NCBI GenBank assembly: GCA_029203165.1 | Contig: CP119308.1 | Span: forward strand, 1,488,001-1,552,000 | Length of the DNA: 64,000 bases | From: Candidatus Microbacterium colombiense | Lineage (GTDB): Bacteria > Actinomycetota > Actinomycetes > Actinomycetales > Microbacteriaceae | Direction: 5' to 3' | Part shown: positions 34,230-43,008 of the stretch, one piece after another | How the letters are laid out: the number at the start of each line of letters is the position of its first letter | Numbering within the stretch: position 1 is the stretch's first letter | Notes under the pieces: generated by a model | The model's database searches: none | What the model was told of the DNA's origin: nothing | Seen by the model: the letters and a program-made list of their open reading frames with translations, nothing else | Program-made: the position numbers and the translations under genes

Positions 34230-35348
34230 ATGAGCACGGACAAGCCCGTCGTCGTCTACGGCGTCAGCGGATACACCGGCCGACTGATCTGCGAGTACCT
34301 GCGCGAGCTGGGCGTGCCCTTCGTGGCGGCCGGGCGCGATGCGGAGCGCGTGCGCGAGGTCGTCGAGAAGATCCCGGGGATCGAGACCGCCGACTACGAG
34401 ATCGTCGAGGTCGAGCACACGGCGGACGCGCTCGCCGAGGCGTTCGCAGGAGCGAAGGTCATCTGCAACACCGTGGGGCCGTTCATCAAGTACGGTCCCG
34501 ACGTGGTCGAGGCCGCGCTGCGGATCGGCGCCGACTACACCGACACGACGGGGGAGCAGGACTGGGTGCTCTCCGCCCGGGAGCGCTGGGGGCAGGCCTT
34601 CGCGGAGAAGAACATCCTGCTCTCGCCCGGCATCGCCCATATGTACACGACCAGCGAGATCGCGGCGAACATCGCACTCGAGCCCGGCGGATACGACACG
34701 CTCGACATCCTCGTGTTCTGGAAGGGGCTGCCGACGTTCGCCTCGACGCAGACGATCTTCACGATCCTCAAGGCCGACTGGTTCTCGTTGGAGGAGAACA
34801 AGCTCGTGCCGTGGGATCACCTGTCGGCGTTCGATGTGACCGTGCCCGGGTATCACGAGCAGGCCGTCGCGGTGCCATGGGGCGGGATGTCGCATCCGAT
34901 CTGGTTCCAGAACGACCCGCGGGTCTCGAGCGTCCGAGCGATCGGCGGTGTGCTCAACCGCGCGATCATGGAGAACGTCGGTCAGACGGTGCAGATGTTC
35001 GAGGAGCAGATCCGCCCCCTCGAGCCGGAGGCGCAGGAGAAGGCCCTGGCCGACATCGCGGCCGGCTTGCAGGCGAGCATGCCGCCGCGGGAGAACCCGC
35101 GGCTCAACCGGTCGGTCGACTCGGTGCACGCCTCGGGTCCGCTCGGGCGATCGCACGTGGTGATCCACGGGAACAGCAACTACAAGCAGACCGGGCTGCT
35201 TCAGGCGTTCGCGGCCTTCTCGCTCGTGCAGCAGCGACCGCACCGCGTGGGATTCGCATCGGCCTGCCAGGCGTTCGGGCATCGGGAACTGCTCGGACAG
35301 TTGCGTGCATTCGGGCTCGTCGCCGAGCCGGTCGTCACCCGTATCTGA
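34230..35348 (+). CDS. saccharopine-dehydrogenase-like NAD(P)-binding protein
   Basis: 372 residues. The N-terminal Rossmann domain begins YGVSGYTGRLICEYL and contains VGPFIKYG, as in saccharopine-dehydrogenase-fold proteins and trans-acting enoyl reductases. The C-terminal part has no clear lysine-pathway features, and a DUF5938-like match is possible, so a lysine role is unlikely. ATG 34230 is preceded by GAGGAA, seven bases after the SDR stop. Co-transcription with an acyl-CoA ligase and thiolase points to a reductase in a lipid-like or isoprenoid-like catabolic route; this is inference from neighbours. Confidence 0.75.
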   Translation: MSTDKPVVVYGVSGYTGRLICEYLRELGVPFVAAGRDAERVREVVEKIPGIETADYEIVEVEHTADALAEAFAGAKVICNTVGPFIKYGPDVVEAALRIGADYTDTTGEQDWVLSARERWGQAFAEKNILLSPGIAHMYTTSEIAANIALEPGGYDTLDILVFWKGLPTFASTQTIFTILKADWFSLEENKLVPWDHLSAFDVTVPGYHEQAVAVPWGGMSHPIWFQNDPRVSSVRAIGGVLNRAIMENVGQTVQMFEEQIRPLEPEAQEKALADIAAGLQASMPPRENPRLNRSVDSVHASGPLGRSHVVIHGNSNYKQTGLLQAFAAFSLVQQRPHRVGFASACQAFGHRELLGQLRAFGLVAEPVVTRI

Positions 35349-35406
35349 TTCCCCAGGGGGTGCCGCGTCCCCAGCGCGGCACCCCGCTTCTCGGGCTGGA
35401 GGCCCC

Positions 35407-36861
35407 ATGCATTTCGCGACCCTTCCGCATGCCCGCGCCGCCGAAGCGCCCGACGCGCCGAGCCTGCGCGACGACTCCCTGGAGCTGAGCAACGCCGATC
35501 TCCGCGCGCGTGTCGACGCCGCCGCCGTGGCTCTCCACAGGGCGGGGGTGGGGCCGGGCGGGGTGATCGCCGTGGCGTTGCCGAACCGCGTCGAGTTGAT
35601 CGTCGCGCTCTTCGCCGCCTGGCGTCTGGGCGCCGCGGTCACTCCGATCAATCCGGTGCTGGGCGAGAAGGAGGCCGCCTATCAGGTGGCGGATGCCGGG
35701 GCGGTGCTCGTCGTCTCGGATGACGACCGAGACCTCGGTGTGCCCCGGCTCCCCGTCGCCGCGCTCGCCGCAGTGTCCGGGGAGGACACCCCGTCGGCGA
35801 CGCTGTCGGCGAGCGACACCGCGCTGTTGATCTACACGAGCGGCACGACGGGCAGCCCGAAAGGGGTGATGCTCACGCATGCGAACCTCGATGCGATGAC
35901 GGACTCCTTCGCGCAGTGGTTCGAACTCGGCGCTGATGACCACAGCCTGCTCGTGCTCCCGCTCTTCCACGCGAACGGCATCGTGTTGGGCACCCTGACT
36001 CCGTTGCGGGCGGGTGGTCAGGTCAGCATCACGGGGCGGTTCTCCCGTGATCGCTTCTTCGCCGACGTCGAGCGCCTGCGGCCGACCTACTTCTCCGCCG
36101 TGCCCGCGATCTACGCGCTGCTCTCCTCCCTCCCCGAGGACGTGAGACCCGACACCTCATCGTTGCGGTTCGCCGTGTGCGGGGCGGCGCCCATGCCCGC
36201 CGAGTCGATCGAGCGCTTCGAACGCCGATTCGATGTGACCATCGTCGAGGGGTACGGGCTGTCCGAGACGACGTGCGCATCGACGATCAACCCGCTCCAC
36301 GGCGTGCGCAAGCCCGGCACGGTGGGGTTGCCGTTGCCCGGGCAGGCCGTGGCGGTCGTCGGAGAGGACGGAGCGGCGCTGCCCTCCGGCGAGGTGGGGG
36401 AGGTCGTGATCTCCGGCCCGGTCGTGATGGCCGGATACCTGGGGCGTCCCGAGGAGACGGAGCGGACCATCGTGGACGGGTGGCTGCGCACAGGCGATCT
36501 CGGGCGGTTCGATGCGGACGGCTACCTTCAGATCGTCGACCGGATCAAGGACATGATCATCCGCGGGGGAGAGAACATCTACCCCAAGGAGATCGAGAAC
36601 GCCCTCTATGCGCACGACGACGTGAGCGAAGCGGCGGTGGTCGGCGCACCCGACCCCGTGCTGGGCGAGATCCCCGTGGCCTTCGTTGCGCTGCGACCCG
36701 GAGCCACGGCGACCGGTGACACGCTCGGGGTGCACGTGCGCGGGATCCTCTCGGCGTTCAAGTGTCCGGTGCGCATCACGCTCCTGGACGAACTGCCCAA
36801 GAACCCCGTGGGCAAGATCGACAAGCCCGCATTGCGCCGCTCACTGCCGGTGGCATCGTGA
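35407..36861 (+). CDS. AMP-forming acyl-CoA ligase
   Basis: 484 residues. The ATP/AMP-binding motif YTSGTTGSPKGV is near residues 142-153, GYGLSET near 282, the hinge TGDLGRFDADGY and the IIRGGENIYPKEIE segment follow, with the catalytic lysine in PVGKIDKPAL at the C-terminus. It activates a carboxylic acid to a CoA thioester, feeding the thiolase encoded next. ATG 35407 has GGAGG upstream; the stop overlaps the thiolase start (GTGA). Chain length of the substrate is not predictable. Confidence 0.92.
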   Translation: MHFATLPHARAAEAPDAPSLRDDSLELSNADLRARVDAAAVALHRAGVGPGGVIAVALPNRVELIVALFAAWRLGAAVTPINPVLGEKEAAYQVADAGAVLVVSDDDRDLGVPRLPVAALAAVSGEDTPSATLSASDTALLIYTSGTTGSPKGVMLTHANLDAMTDSFAQWFELGADDHSLLVLPLFHANGIVLGTLTPLRAGGQVSITGRFSRDRFFADVERLRPTYFSAVPAIYALLSSLPEDVRPDTSSLRFAVCGAAPMPAESIERFERRFDVTIVEGYGLSETTCASTINPLHGVRKPGTVGLPLPGQAVAVVGEDGAALPSGEVGEVVISGPVVMAGYLGRPEETERTIVDGWLRTGDLGRFDADGYLQIVDRIKDMIIRGGENIYPKEIENALYAHDDVSEAAVVGAPDPVLGEIPVAFVALRPGATATGDTLGVHVRGILSAFKCPVRITLLDELPKNPVGKIDKPALRRSLPVAS

Positions 36862-38045
36862 GCGTGGTGGTCGCCGGCGTCGGGATGATCCCCTTCGCCA
36901 CGCCCTCGCGGAGCGCGACCTACGACGTGATGGGGGAGGCGGCGATCCGCGCGGCTCTCACCGACGCGGGGCTGACGATCGGCGATGTGCAGAGCGCGTT
37001 CGCGGGGTATGTCTACGCCGATTCGGCGGCCGGTCAGACCGCTCTCTACGGCGTCGGCGCGACCGGCATCCCCGTGATCAACGTGAACAACTACTGCGCG
37101 AGCGGATCGAGCGCGCTCTGGCTCGGCCGCCAGGCGATCCTCGCAGGCGCCGCGGACTGCGTGCTCGTGGTGGGCTTCGAGCAGATGGCGAGGGGAGCGA
37201 TCGGCAGCATCTACGCCGACCGTCCCGACACGCTGTGGCGATTCACCCAGGCGCGGGACGCGCATCGTCCGCACTCGGATGCTCCGCCCGCGGCACAGTT
37301 CTTCGGCGACGCCGGTGCGGAATACGCGCGGCGCTACGACATGGACCCCGCCGTGTTCGCGCACGTCGCGGTGAAATCCCGTCGGCATGCGGCGGCGAAT
37401 CCATACGCGGTCTTCCGCGATCCGGTGACGGTGGAAGAGGTGCTCGCCTCTCCTCGCGTGTATGGAGAACTGACGCGTCTGCAGTGCTGCCCGCCCACGT
37501 GCGGCGCGGCCGCCGCGGTGCTGTGCACCGAGGACTTCGCCCGCGCTCACGGTGTGGACTCCTCCGTGCGCATCCGTGCGCAGGCGCTGACGAGCGATCG
37601 GGAGGACACGTTCGAGGGCGACGCGATGGCGCTGGTCGGGTCGACCATCGCTCGGCGGGCGGCCGATGCCGTGTACGAGGCCGGTGGCATCGACCCCCGC
37701 GATCTGCGCGTGGTGGAGCTGCACGACTGCTTCACCACGAACGAGGTCATCGCCTACGAGGCACTGCGGCTGACGCCGGAGGGGACCAGCGCGCGCTTCG
37801 TCCTCGACGGCGACAACACCTACGGCGGCCGGGTGGTGACGAATCCGTCCGGCGGGCTGCTCTCGAAGGGTCATCCCCTGGGAGCGACCGGGCTCGCGCA
37901 GTGCGCCGAGCTCGTCTGGCAACTGCGGGGACGCGCGGCGGACCGGCAGGTCGACGGTGTCACTCTCGCGCTGCAGCACAATCTCGGTCTGGGCAGCGCC
38001 TGCGTCGTGACGCTCTATGAGCGCGTCGGCGCACACACCGCATGA
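36858..38045 (+). CDS. thiolase family protein (SCP-x type)
   Basis: 395 residues starting at GTG 36858. The nucleophilic Cys lies in NNYCASGSSAL, the catalytic His and Gly in SKGHPLGATGLAQ, and ELHDCFTTNE is the second SCP-x/thiolase motif. This subfamily cleaves 3-ketoacyl-CoA of branched or sterol-like acids more often than straight fatty acids. GTGA overlap with the ligase gene shows coupling. No enoyl-CoA hydratase or acyl-CoA dehydrogenase is in the cluster, so the pathway is short or completed elsewhere. Confidence 0.9.
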   Translation: MSVVVAGVGMIPFATPSRSATYDVMGEAAIRAALTDAGLTIGDVQSAFAGYVYADSAAGQTALYGVGATGIPVINVNNYCASGSSALWLGRQAILAGAADCVLVVGFEQMARGAIGSIYADRPDTLWRFTQARDAHRPHSDAPPAAQFFGDAGAEYARRYDMDPAVFAHVAVKSRRHAAANPYAVFRDPVTVEEVLASPRVYGELTRLQCCPPTCGAAAAVLCTEDFARAHGVDSSVRIRAQALTSDREDTFEGDAMALVGSTIARRAADAVYEAGGIDPRDLRVVELHDCFTTNEVIAYEALRLTPEGTSARFVLDGDNTYGGRVVTNPSGGLLSKGHPLGATGLAQCAELVWQLRGRAADRQVDGVTLALQHNLGLGSACVVTLYERVGAHTA

Positions 38046-38057
38046 TCGGCGCCGGCA

Positions 38058-38627
38058 TCAGCCGGTGAGCACCGACCACTCCACCGGACTGCGGTCGTCG
38101 GTGCGGAGCAGGCCGGCGATCCAGGCGTCATCGCGTCCGCGGCTGCTGGTGAGGGACTGGCGCTGCGACCCCTCATAGTGGAATCCGAGCGCCCGCGCCG
38201 TGCGTGCCGACGGGATGTTGCCGACCACGGCCTGCCAGTGCAGGCGGGCAAGCCCCAACTCTCCGAAGCCCCAGTCGACGACGGCTCGGGTCGCCTCGCC
38301 GACGTAGCCCTTCCCTCGGGCGGATGCGGTGACCCAGTAGCCGAGTTCGGCCTGGCCGCCGGCCGGGTGCTCGATGATGTGATGCAGGCCGATCATGCCG
38401 ACGAGCTCGCCGCCCGCGCGCACGGCCCACACCGTCTGCGAACCGTCCGCCCACCACTCGCCGACGAGGCGCACGAAGTCTGCGGCGTCCTCCCGCGCGT
38501 ACGGGCTCGGAACGGTCGTCCAGCGCACGATCTCAGGATCCTGGCACGCATCCGTGATCGCATCGATGTCGTGGGTGGTCGGGGCGCTCAGGACGAGCCG
38601 TTCGGTGGTGAGGGTGGCCTGCTGCAT
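38058..38627 (-). CDS. GNAT family N-acetyltransferase
   Basis: 189 residues, RimJ/RimL-like. The start TERLVLSAPTTHD and the acetyl-CoA-binding loop region ASARGKGYVGEATRAV are family features, and a late NIPSARTARALGF segment matches the C-terminal motif. The acceptor could be a protein N-terminus or a small amine. The start ATG 38627 follows a TAGCCT box by exactly six bases with no ribosome-binding site, suggesting a leaderless transcript. It is divergent from mfd. Confidence 0.85.
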   Translation of the reverse strand: MQQATLTTERLVLSAPTTHDIDAITDACQDPEIVRWTTVPSPYAREDAADFVRLVGEWWADGSQTVWAVRAGGELVGMIGLHHIIEHPAGGQAELGYWVTASARGKGYVGEATRAVVDWGFGELGLARLHWQAVVGNIPSARTARALGFHYEGSQRQSLTSSRGRDDAWIAGLLRTDDRSPVEWSVLTG

Positions 38628-38633
38628 CAGGAC

Positions 38634-38639
38634 AGGCTA
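38634..38639 (-). promoter_or_regulatory. leaderless -10 box (TAGCCT) of the GNAT gene
   Basis: TAGCCT on the minus strand ends six bases before the ATG at 38627. A matching box for mfd lies in the same divergent gap. Confidence 0.5.
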
Positions 38640-38715
38640 TCGACGCTCAGAGGTCGCTCGATCCCTCGGCCCCTCGATCGATGACGGCGCGCGCCGCGAT
38701 GTCCGATGCCGCGGC

Positions 38716-38721
38716 TAGGCT
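38716..38721 (+). promoter_or_regulatory. leaderless -10 box (TAGGCT) of mfd
   Basis: TAGGCT ends six bases before the GTG start of mfd at 38728, with no ribosome-binding sequence between. Confidence 0.55.
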
Positions 38722-38727
38722 GTTCCG

Positions 38728-41700
38728 GTGACTGTTCCGGGGATTCTGCGCGCCTTGGAAGAGGCGACTCTGTACCGAGACGCCCTCAGCTGGGCGCAGA
38801 CCGATGCCGACCTCGGCCTGGTCGACGGGCTCGACGCGCCCGTGCTCGCCGGCCTGCTCGAGAAGCGGGTCGCCGCGGGGCATCCGGCCGCGCTCCTGGT
38901 GGTCGTGCCGACCGGTCGGCGGGCCGAGTCCGTCGCGCAGGCCGTGCAGGCCTACCTTCCGTCGGCCGACGTGCTCACCTTCCCTGCGTGGGAGACCCTG
39001 CCGCACGAACGGTTGAGTCCGAGCCCCGACACGGTCGGACTGCGGTTGCAGACCCTGCGCCGCATCGCCGGCTGGTCCGGTGAGCAGCCGCTGGTCGTCG
39101 TGGCCTCCGTGCGCGCGGCTCTGCAGCCGATCGCCGGCAACCTGGGTGAGATCGTGCCTCTCGAGCTGCGCATCGGGAGCAGAGGGAACGACCTCGACCT
39201 CGTCGCCGAGCACCTGGTCGAGCGTGCGTACTCGCGCGTCGACATGGTGTCTCGCCGCGGTGAGTTCGCGGTGCGCGGCGGCATCCTCGACGTCTTCCCG
39301 CCGATCTCCGAGCATCCGTACCGGGTCGAGTTCTTCGGCGACGAGATCGATCAGATCCGTGCGTTCTCCGTCGCCGACCAGCGCTCGCTCCCGGGCGACG
39401 TCCCGAGCGTCGATCTCCCTCCGAGCCGCGAGCTCCTGCTCACCGCCGACGTGCGCGAGAAGGCCCGGGCGCTCATCGGCGGATTCCCGGCCATCGCGGG
39501 CATGCTCGAGAAGATGGCGGAGGGCATCCCTGTCGAGGGCATGGAATCCCTTCTTCCGGCCGTCGCGGGCCCGCTCAAGTCCCTCGCCGAGTACCTGCCT
39601 GCCGGAAGCGCCACCGCGGTGGTCGATCCGGAGCGGTCGTCGGCGCGCGCGATCATCCTCGGAGACACGAACCGCGAGTTCCTCGACGCCGCCTGGAGCG
39701 CGGCGACGTCAGGGGCATCCGCACCGATCGATCTCGGTGCCGGCGACTTCCTCACGATCGCCGAGCTGCGCGAGGTCGTCCGCGACCGCGGTGGCGTGTG
39801 GTGGCGCCTGAGCCCGTTCGGCGCCGGCCTCGGCGAGGACGACGCGGAGGCCGCCAACCTCGGCGCCGCCGTGATCCCGTCGTTCCACGGCAACGTCGAC
39901 GGGGCGATCTCGTTCGTCGAAGCGAAGGTGTCGGAGGGCTGGCGCGTGGTCGTCATCGCCACCGGCCACGGACTCGTCGATCGTGCCCGCGATGTGCTCG
40001 CCGATCGCGGGATCGCGGCGCGGATCGTCGAATCGCTCACCGACGCTCCCGAGGGCGGCGTCGCCACTCTGATCGCCGGATCGGTCGAGTCCGGGTTCCA
40101 GTCGGCTGAGGCCCGGCTGGCGGTGCTCACCGACAACGAGTTCTACGGACGCACGATCGGCGGCGATCAGCGCGTCGTGAAGAAGCTCGCCTCGCGTCGC
40201 AAGAACGTCGTCGATCCGCTGCAACTCAAGCCGGGAGACTTCGTCGTGCACGCGACGCACGGCATCGGCCGGTTCGTCGAGATGACCAAGCGAGAGGTCT
40301 CGACCGGGGGCCGCAACGCCACGAAGACGACGCGCGACTACCTCGTCCTCGAATATGCGCCGTCCAAGCGCGGGTACCCCGGCGACAAGCTCTTCGTGCC
40401 CACCGACCAGCTCGATCTGCTCTCGAAGTACGTCGGCGGCGAGGCTCCGACCCTGTCGAAGATGGGCGGGAGCGACTGGTCGCAGGCGAAGGGGAAGGCG
40501 CGCAAGGCGGTCCGCGACATCGCCGTCGAACTCGTGAAGCTGTATTCGGCGCGCATGGGTGCCAAGGGGCACGCGTTCGGCCCGGACACACCCTGGCAGC
40601 GCGAGCTCGAAGAGGCGTTCCCGTTCGCGGAGACGCCGGACCAGCTGCAGACCATCGACGAGATCAAGGCCGACATGGAGCGGCCGATCCCGATGGACCG
40701 CCTGCTCTCCGGCGACGTGGGCTTCGGCAAGACCGAGGTCGCCGTCCGCGCGGCGTTCAAGGCGATCCAGGACGGCAAGCAGGTCGCCATGCTGGTGCCC
40801 ACGACGCTGCTGGTCAAGCAGCACCTCGAGACCTTCACCGAGCGGTTCGCGGGTTTCCCGGTCAAGGTGCGACCGCTGTCGCGGTTCCAGACCGACAAAG
40901 AAGCGCGACTCACGCTGCAGGGGCTGCTCGAAGGTTCCGTCGACATGGTCATCGGCACCCACCGCATCCTCACCGACCAGGTCATGTTCAAAGACCTGGG
41001 GCTCATGATCATCGACGAGGAGCAGCGGTTCGGCGTCGAGCACAAAGACGCGTTGAAGAAGATGAAGACGAACGTCGACATCCTCGCGATGAGTGCGACA
41101 CCGATCCCGCGCACCCTCGAGATGGCCGTCACCGGCATCCGCGAGATGTCGACGCTGGCCACCCCGCCCGAGGATCGGCATCCGATCCTGTCGTTCGTCG
41201 GTCCGCGCAGCGACAAGCAGATCGCCGCGGCCATCCGGCGCGAGATCCTGCGCGAGGGGCAGATCTTCTTCGTGCACAACCGTGTGCAGTCGATCCAGCG
41301 CATCGCGAGCGAGCTCGCCGAGCTCGTACCCGAGGCGCGGATCGCCGTGGCGCACGGTCAGATGGGCGAGCATCAGCTGGAGCAGGTCGTCGACGACTTC
41401 TGGGAGCGCAAGTTCGACGTGCTGGTCTCGACGACCATCATCGAGACCGGTCTCGACATCTCCAACGCCAACACGATCATCATCGACCGGGCCGACAAGT
41501 ACGGTCTCTCGCAGCTGCACCAACTGCGCGGACGCGTGGGACGAGGTCGCGAGCGCGCGTACGCGTACTTCCTCTACGACGAGATGAAGCCTCTGAGCGA
41601 GACCGCGGCCGATCGGCTGCAGACGATCGCGGTGAACAACGAGCTCGGCTCCGGTATGCAGGTCGCGCTCAAGGACCTGGAACTGCGAGGCGCGGGCAAC

Positions 41701-42303
41701 ATGCTCGGCGCCGAACAGGCGGGCCACATCGCCGGTGTCGGCTTCGACCTGTACCTGCGCATGATCGGCGAGGCCGTGGCGACGTTCCGCGGCGAGGAGG
41801 TCGAGACCGGTCAGGAGCTGCGGCTCGAGCTGCCGCTGGACGCCCGCATCCCCGAGGACTACATCGACAGTGAGCGACTGCGTCTCGAGGCGTATCAGAA
41901 GCTGTCCGCGGCCTCGGCGGCGACCGCGAAGGACGACGCGATCGATCTCGTGATCGAGGAGCTCACCGACCGTTACGGCTCTCCGCCGCCCGAGGTCGAG
42001 GGTCTGCTCGCGATCGCGCGGTTGCGGCGGCGCGCGGCACGCGTCGGGCTCACGGACGTCGTCGTCATGGGGTCGAATCTGCGCATCGTGCCCGCGCATC
42101 TCGAGGACTCCATCAAGGTGCGGCTGCAACGCCTGTATCCCAAGGCCAAGCTCGTGGCGAGCGGGGAGGCCCTGGTTCTGCCGCTGCCGACGATCGCCGC
42201 CGAGGTCGGCGTGGGGCTGGAGCCGGTTCCCGATGCGGCCCTGCTGGAGTGGGTCGGGCAGCTCTTCACCGCGATCTTCCCCGAACCGGCGAAGGTCGAG
42301 TGA
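38728..42303 (+). CDS. mfd: transcription-repair coupling factor Mfd
   Basis: 1191 residues, normal for Mfd. It displaces RNA polymerase stalled at lesions and recruits UvrA. Order of domains: UvrB-like region (about 20-350), RNA-polymerase-interacting CarD-like domain (GDFVVHATHGIGRFVEM near 500), helicase with Walker A GDVGFGKTE at 662-670 and DEEQRFGV near 763, motif VI QLRGRVGRGRERAYAY, and the C-terminal TRCF domain. GTG 38728 is six bases after a TAGGCT box, so the mRNA is probably leaderless. Confidence 0.97.
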   Translation: MTVPGILRALEEATLYRDALSWAQTDADLGLVDGLDAPVLAGLLEKRVAAGHPAALLVVVPTGRRAESVAQAVQAYLPSADVLTFPAWETLPHERLSPSPDTVGLRLQTLRRIAGWSGEQPLVVVASVRAALQPIAGNLGEIVPLELRIGSRGNDLDLVAEHLVERAYSRVDMVSRRGEFAVRGGILDVFPPISEHPYRVEFFGDEIDQIRAFSVADQRSLPGDVPSVDLPPSRELLLTADVREKARALIGGFPAIAGMLEKMAEGIPVEGMESLLPAVAGPLKSLAEYLPAGSATAVVDPERSSARAIILGDTNREFLDAAWSAATSGASAPIDLGAGDFLTIAELREVVRDRGGVWWRLSPFGAGLGEDDAEAANLGAAVIPSFHGNVDGAISFVEAKVSEGWRVVVIATGHGLVDRARDVLADRGIAARIVESLTDAPEGGVATLIAGSVESGFQSAEARLAVLTDNEFYGRTIGGDQRVVKKLASRRKNVVDPLQLKPGDFVVHATHGIGRFVEMTKREVSTGGRNATKTTRDYLVLEYAPSKRGYPGDKLFVPTDQLDLLSKYVGGEAPTLSKMGGSDWSQAKGKARKAVRDIAVELVKLYSARMGAKGHAFGPDTPWQRELEEAFPFAETPDQLQTIDEIKADMERPIPMDRLLSGDVGFGKTEVAVRAAFKAIQDGKQVAMLVPTTLLVKQHLETFTERFAGFPVKVRPLSRFQTDKEARLTLQGLLEGSVDMVIGTHRILTDQVMFKDLGLMIIDEEQRFGVEHKDALKKMKTNVDILAMSATPIPRTLEMAVTGIREMSTLATPPEDRHPILSFVGPRSDKQIAAAIRREILREGQIFFVHNRVQSIQRIASELAELVPEARIAVAHGQMGEHQLEQVVDDFWERKFDVLVSTTIIETGLDISNANTIIIDRADKYGLSQLHQLRGRVGRGRERAYAYFLYDEMKPLSETAADRLQTIAVNNELGSGMQVALKDLELRGAGNMLGAEQAGHIAGVGFDLYLRMIGEAVATFRGEEVETGQELRLELPLDARIPEDYIDSERLRLEAYQKLSAASAATAKDDAIDLVIEELTDRYGSPPPEVEGLLAIARLRRRAARVGLTDVVVMGSNLRIVPAHLEDSIKVRLQRLYPKAKLVASGEALVLPLPTIAAEVGVGLEPVPDAALLEWVGQLFTAIFPEPAKVE

Positions 42304-42374
42304 CCCGCACCGAGAAGTGGGGGTTCGGCGGCGTCAGCCGCACCGGGCACTGATGCGAGGAGCCCTGTCGGCAC

Positions 42375-42380
42375 TACGCT
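42375..42380 (+). promoter_or_regulatory. leaderless -10 box (TACGCT)
   Basis: TACGCT ends six bases before ATG 42387, without a ribosome-binding site. Confidence 0.5.
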
Positions 42381-42386
42381 GACGAC

Positions 42387-43001
42387 ATGTTGTACGAGCA
42401 CCTCGGGGCTCGGCCCCGGATCCATGACACCGCCGTCGTCGCTCCCACGGCCGTGATCTCCGGCGATGTCGAGATCGGCGCGGGCTGCCAGATCCTGCAC
42501 GGCGCCGTGATCACGGCGGAGGGTGGCCCGATCACGCTCGGTGAGCACGTGATCGTGATGGAGAACGCGCTGATCCGCGCGACCGCTGCGAACGCGGTGC
42601 ACATCGGCTCACACACCCTGATCGGCACCCTCACGAGCATCGCCGGCGCGACGGTGGGCGACGAGGTGTTCTTCGCGTCGGGCGCCCGTATCTTCAACGG
42701 CGCGCTGGTGGGGCCGCGATGCGAGGTGCGGGTGAACGCGATCGTGCATCGTCGAGCGGTGCTCCCGGAGGGCACGGTCGTGCCGATCGGATGGGTGGCC
42801 GTCGGCGATCCCGTGCAGCTGCTCTCCCCGGACCGCGAGGCCGAGATCGCGGCCGCGCAGCCCGACCTCGACTTCCCCGGGCACGTGTTCGGCGTCGACC
42901 GCGACACTCCCGACCTGATGGTGCAGCTCACCGAGCGCTACGGCAGCTCGCTGGCGCGGCACGCGGGCGACGTGCGCCTCGACGACCACGGAGCGCGGTG
43001 A
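42387..43001 (+). CDS. left-handed beta-helix hexapeptide-repeat protein
   Basis: 204 residues. Repeated V-I-x-G-x-V/I hexapeptides (VISGDVEIGAGCQI, ITLGEHVIVMEN, VHIGSHTLIGTLTSI, ATVGDEVFFASGA) form the triangular beta-helix of gamma-class carbonic anhydrases and acetyltransferases. The usual three metal-binding histidines of carbonic anhydrase are not clearly placed, so enzymatic activity is uncertain. Seven bases after its stop begins the 988-residue aminotransferase fusion, suggesting a shared operon with that enzyme and the downstream amino-acid permease. Confidence 0.78.
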   Translation: MLYEHLGARPRIHDTAVVAPTAVISGDVEIGAGCQILHGAVITAEGGPITLGEHVIVMENALIRATAANAVHIGSHTLIGTLTSIAGATVGDEVFFASGARIFNGALVGPRCEVRVNAIVHRRAVLPEGTVVPIGWVAVGDPVQLLSPDREAEIAAAQPDLDFPGHVFGVDRDTPDLMVQLTERYGSSLARHAGDVRLDDHGAR

Positions 43002-43008
43002 GGGTCGG

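Noticed and set aside
39709..42129. Open frame of about 806 codons antisense to mfd
   Set aside because: Low-complexity Arg/Leu/Asp composition and complete overlap with mfd.
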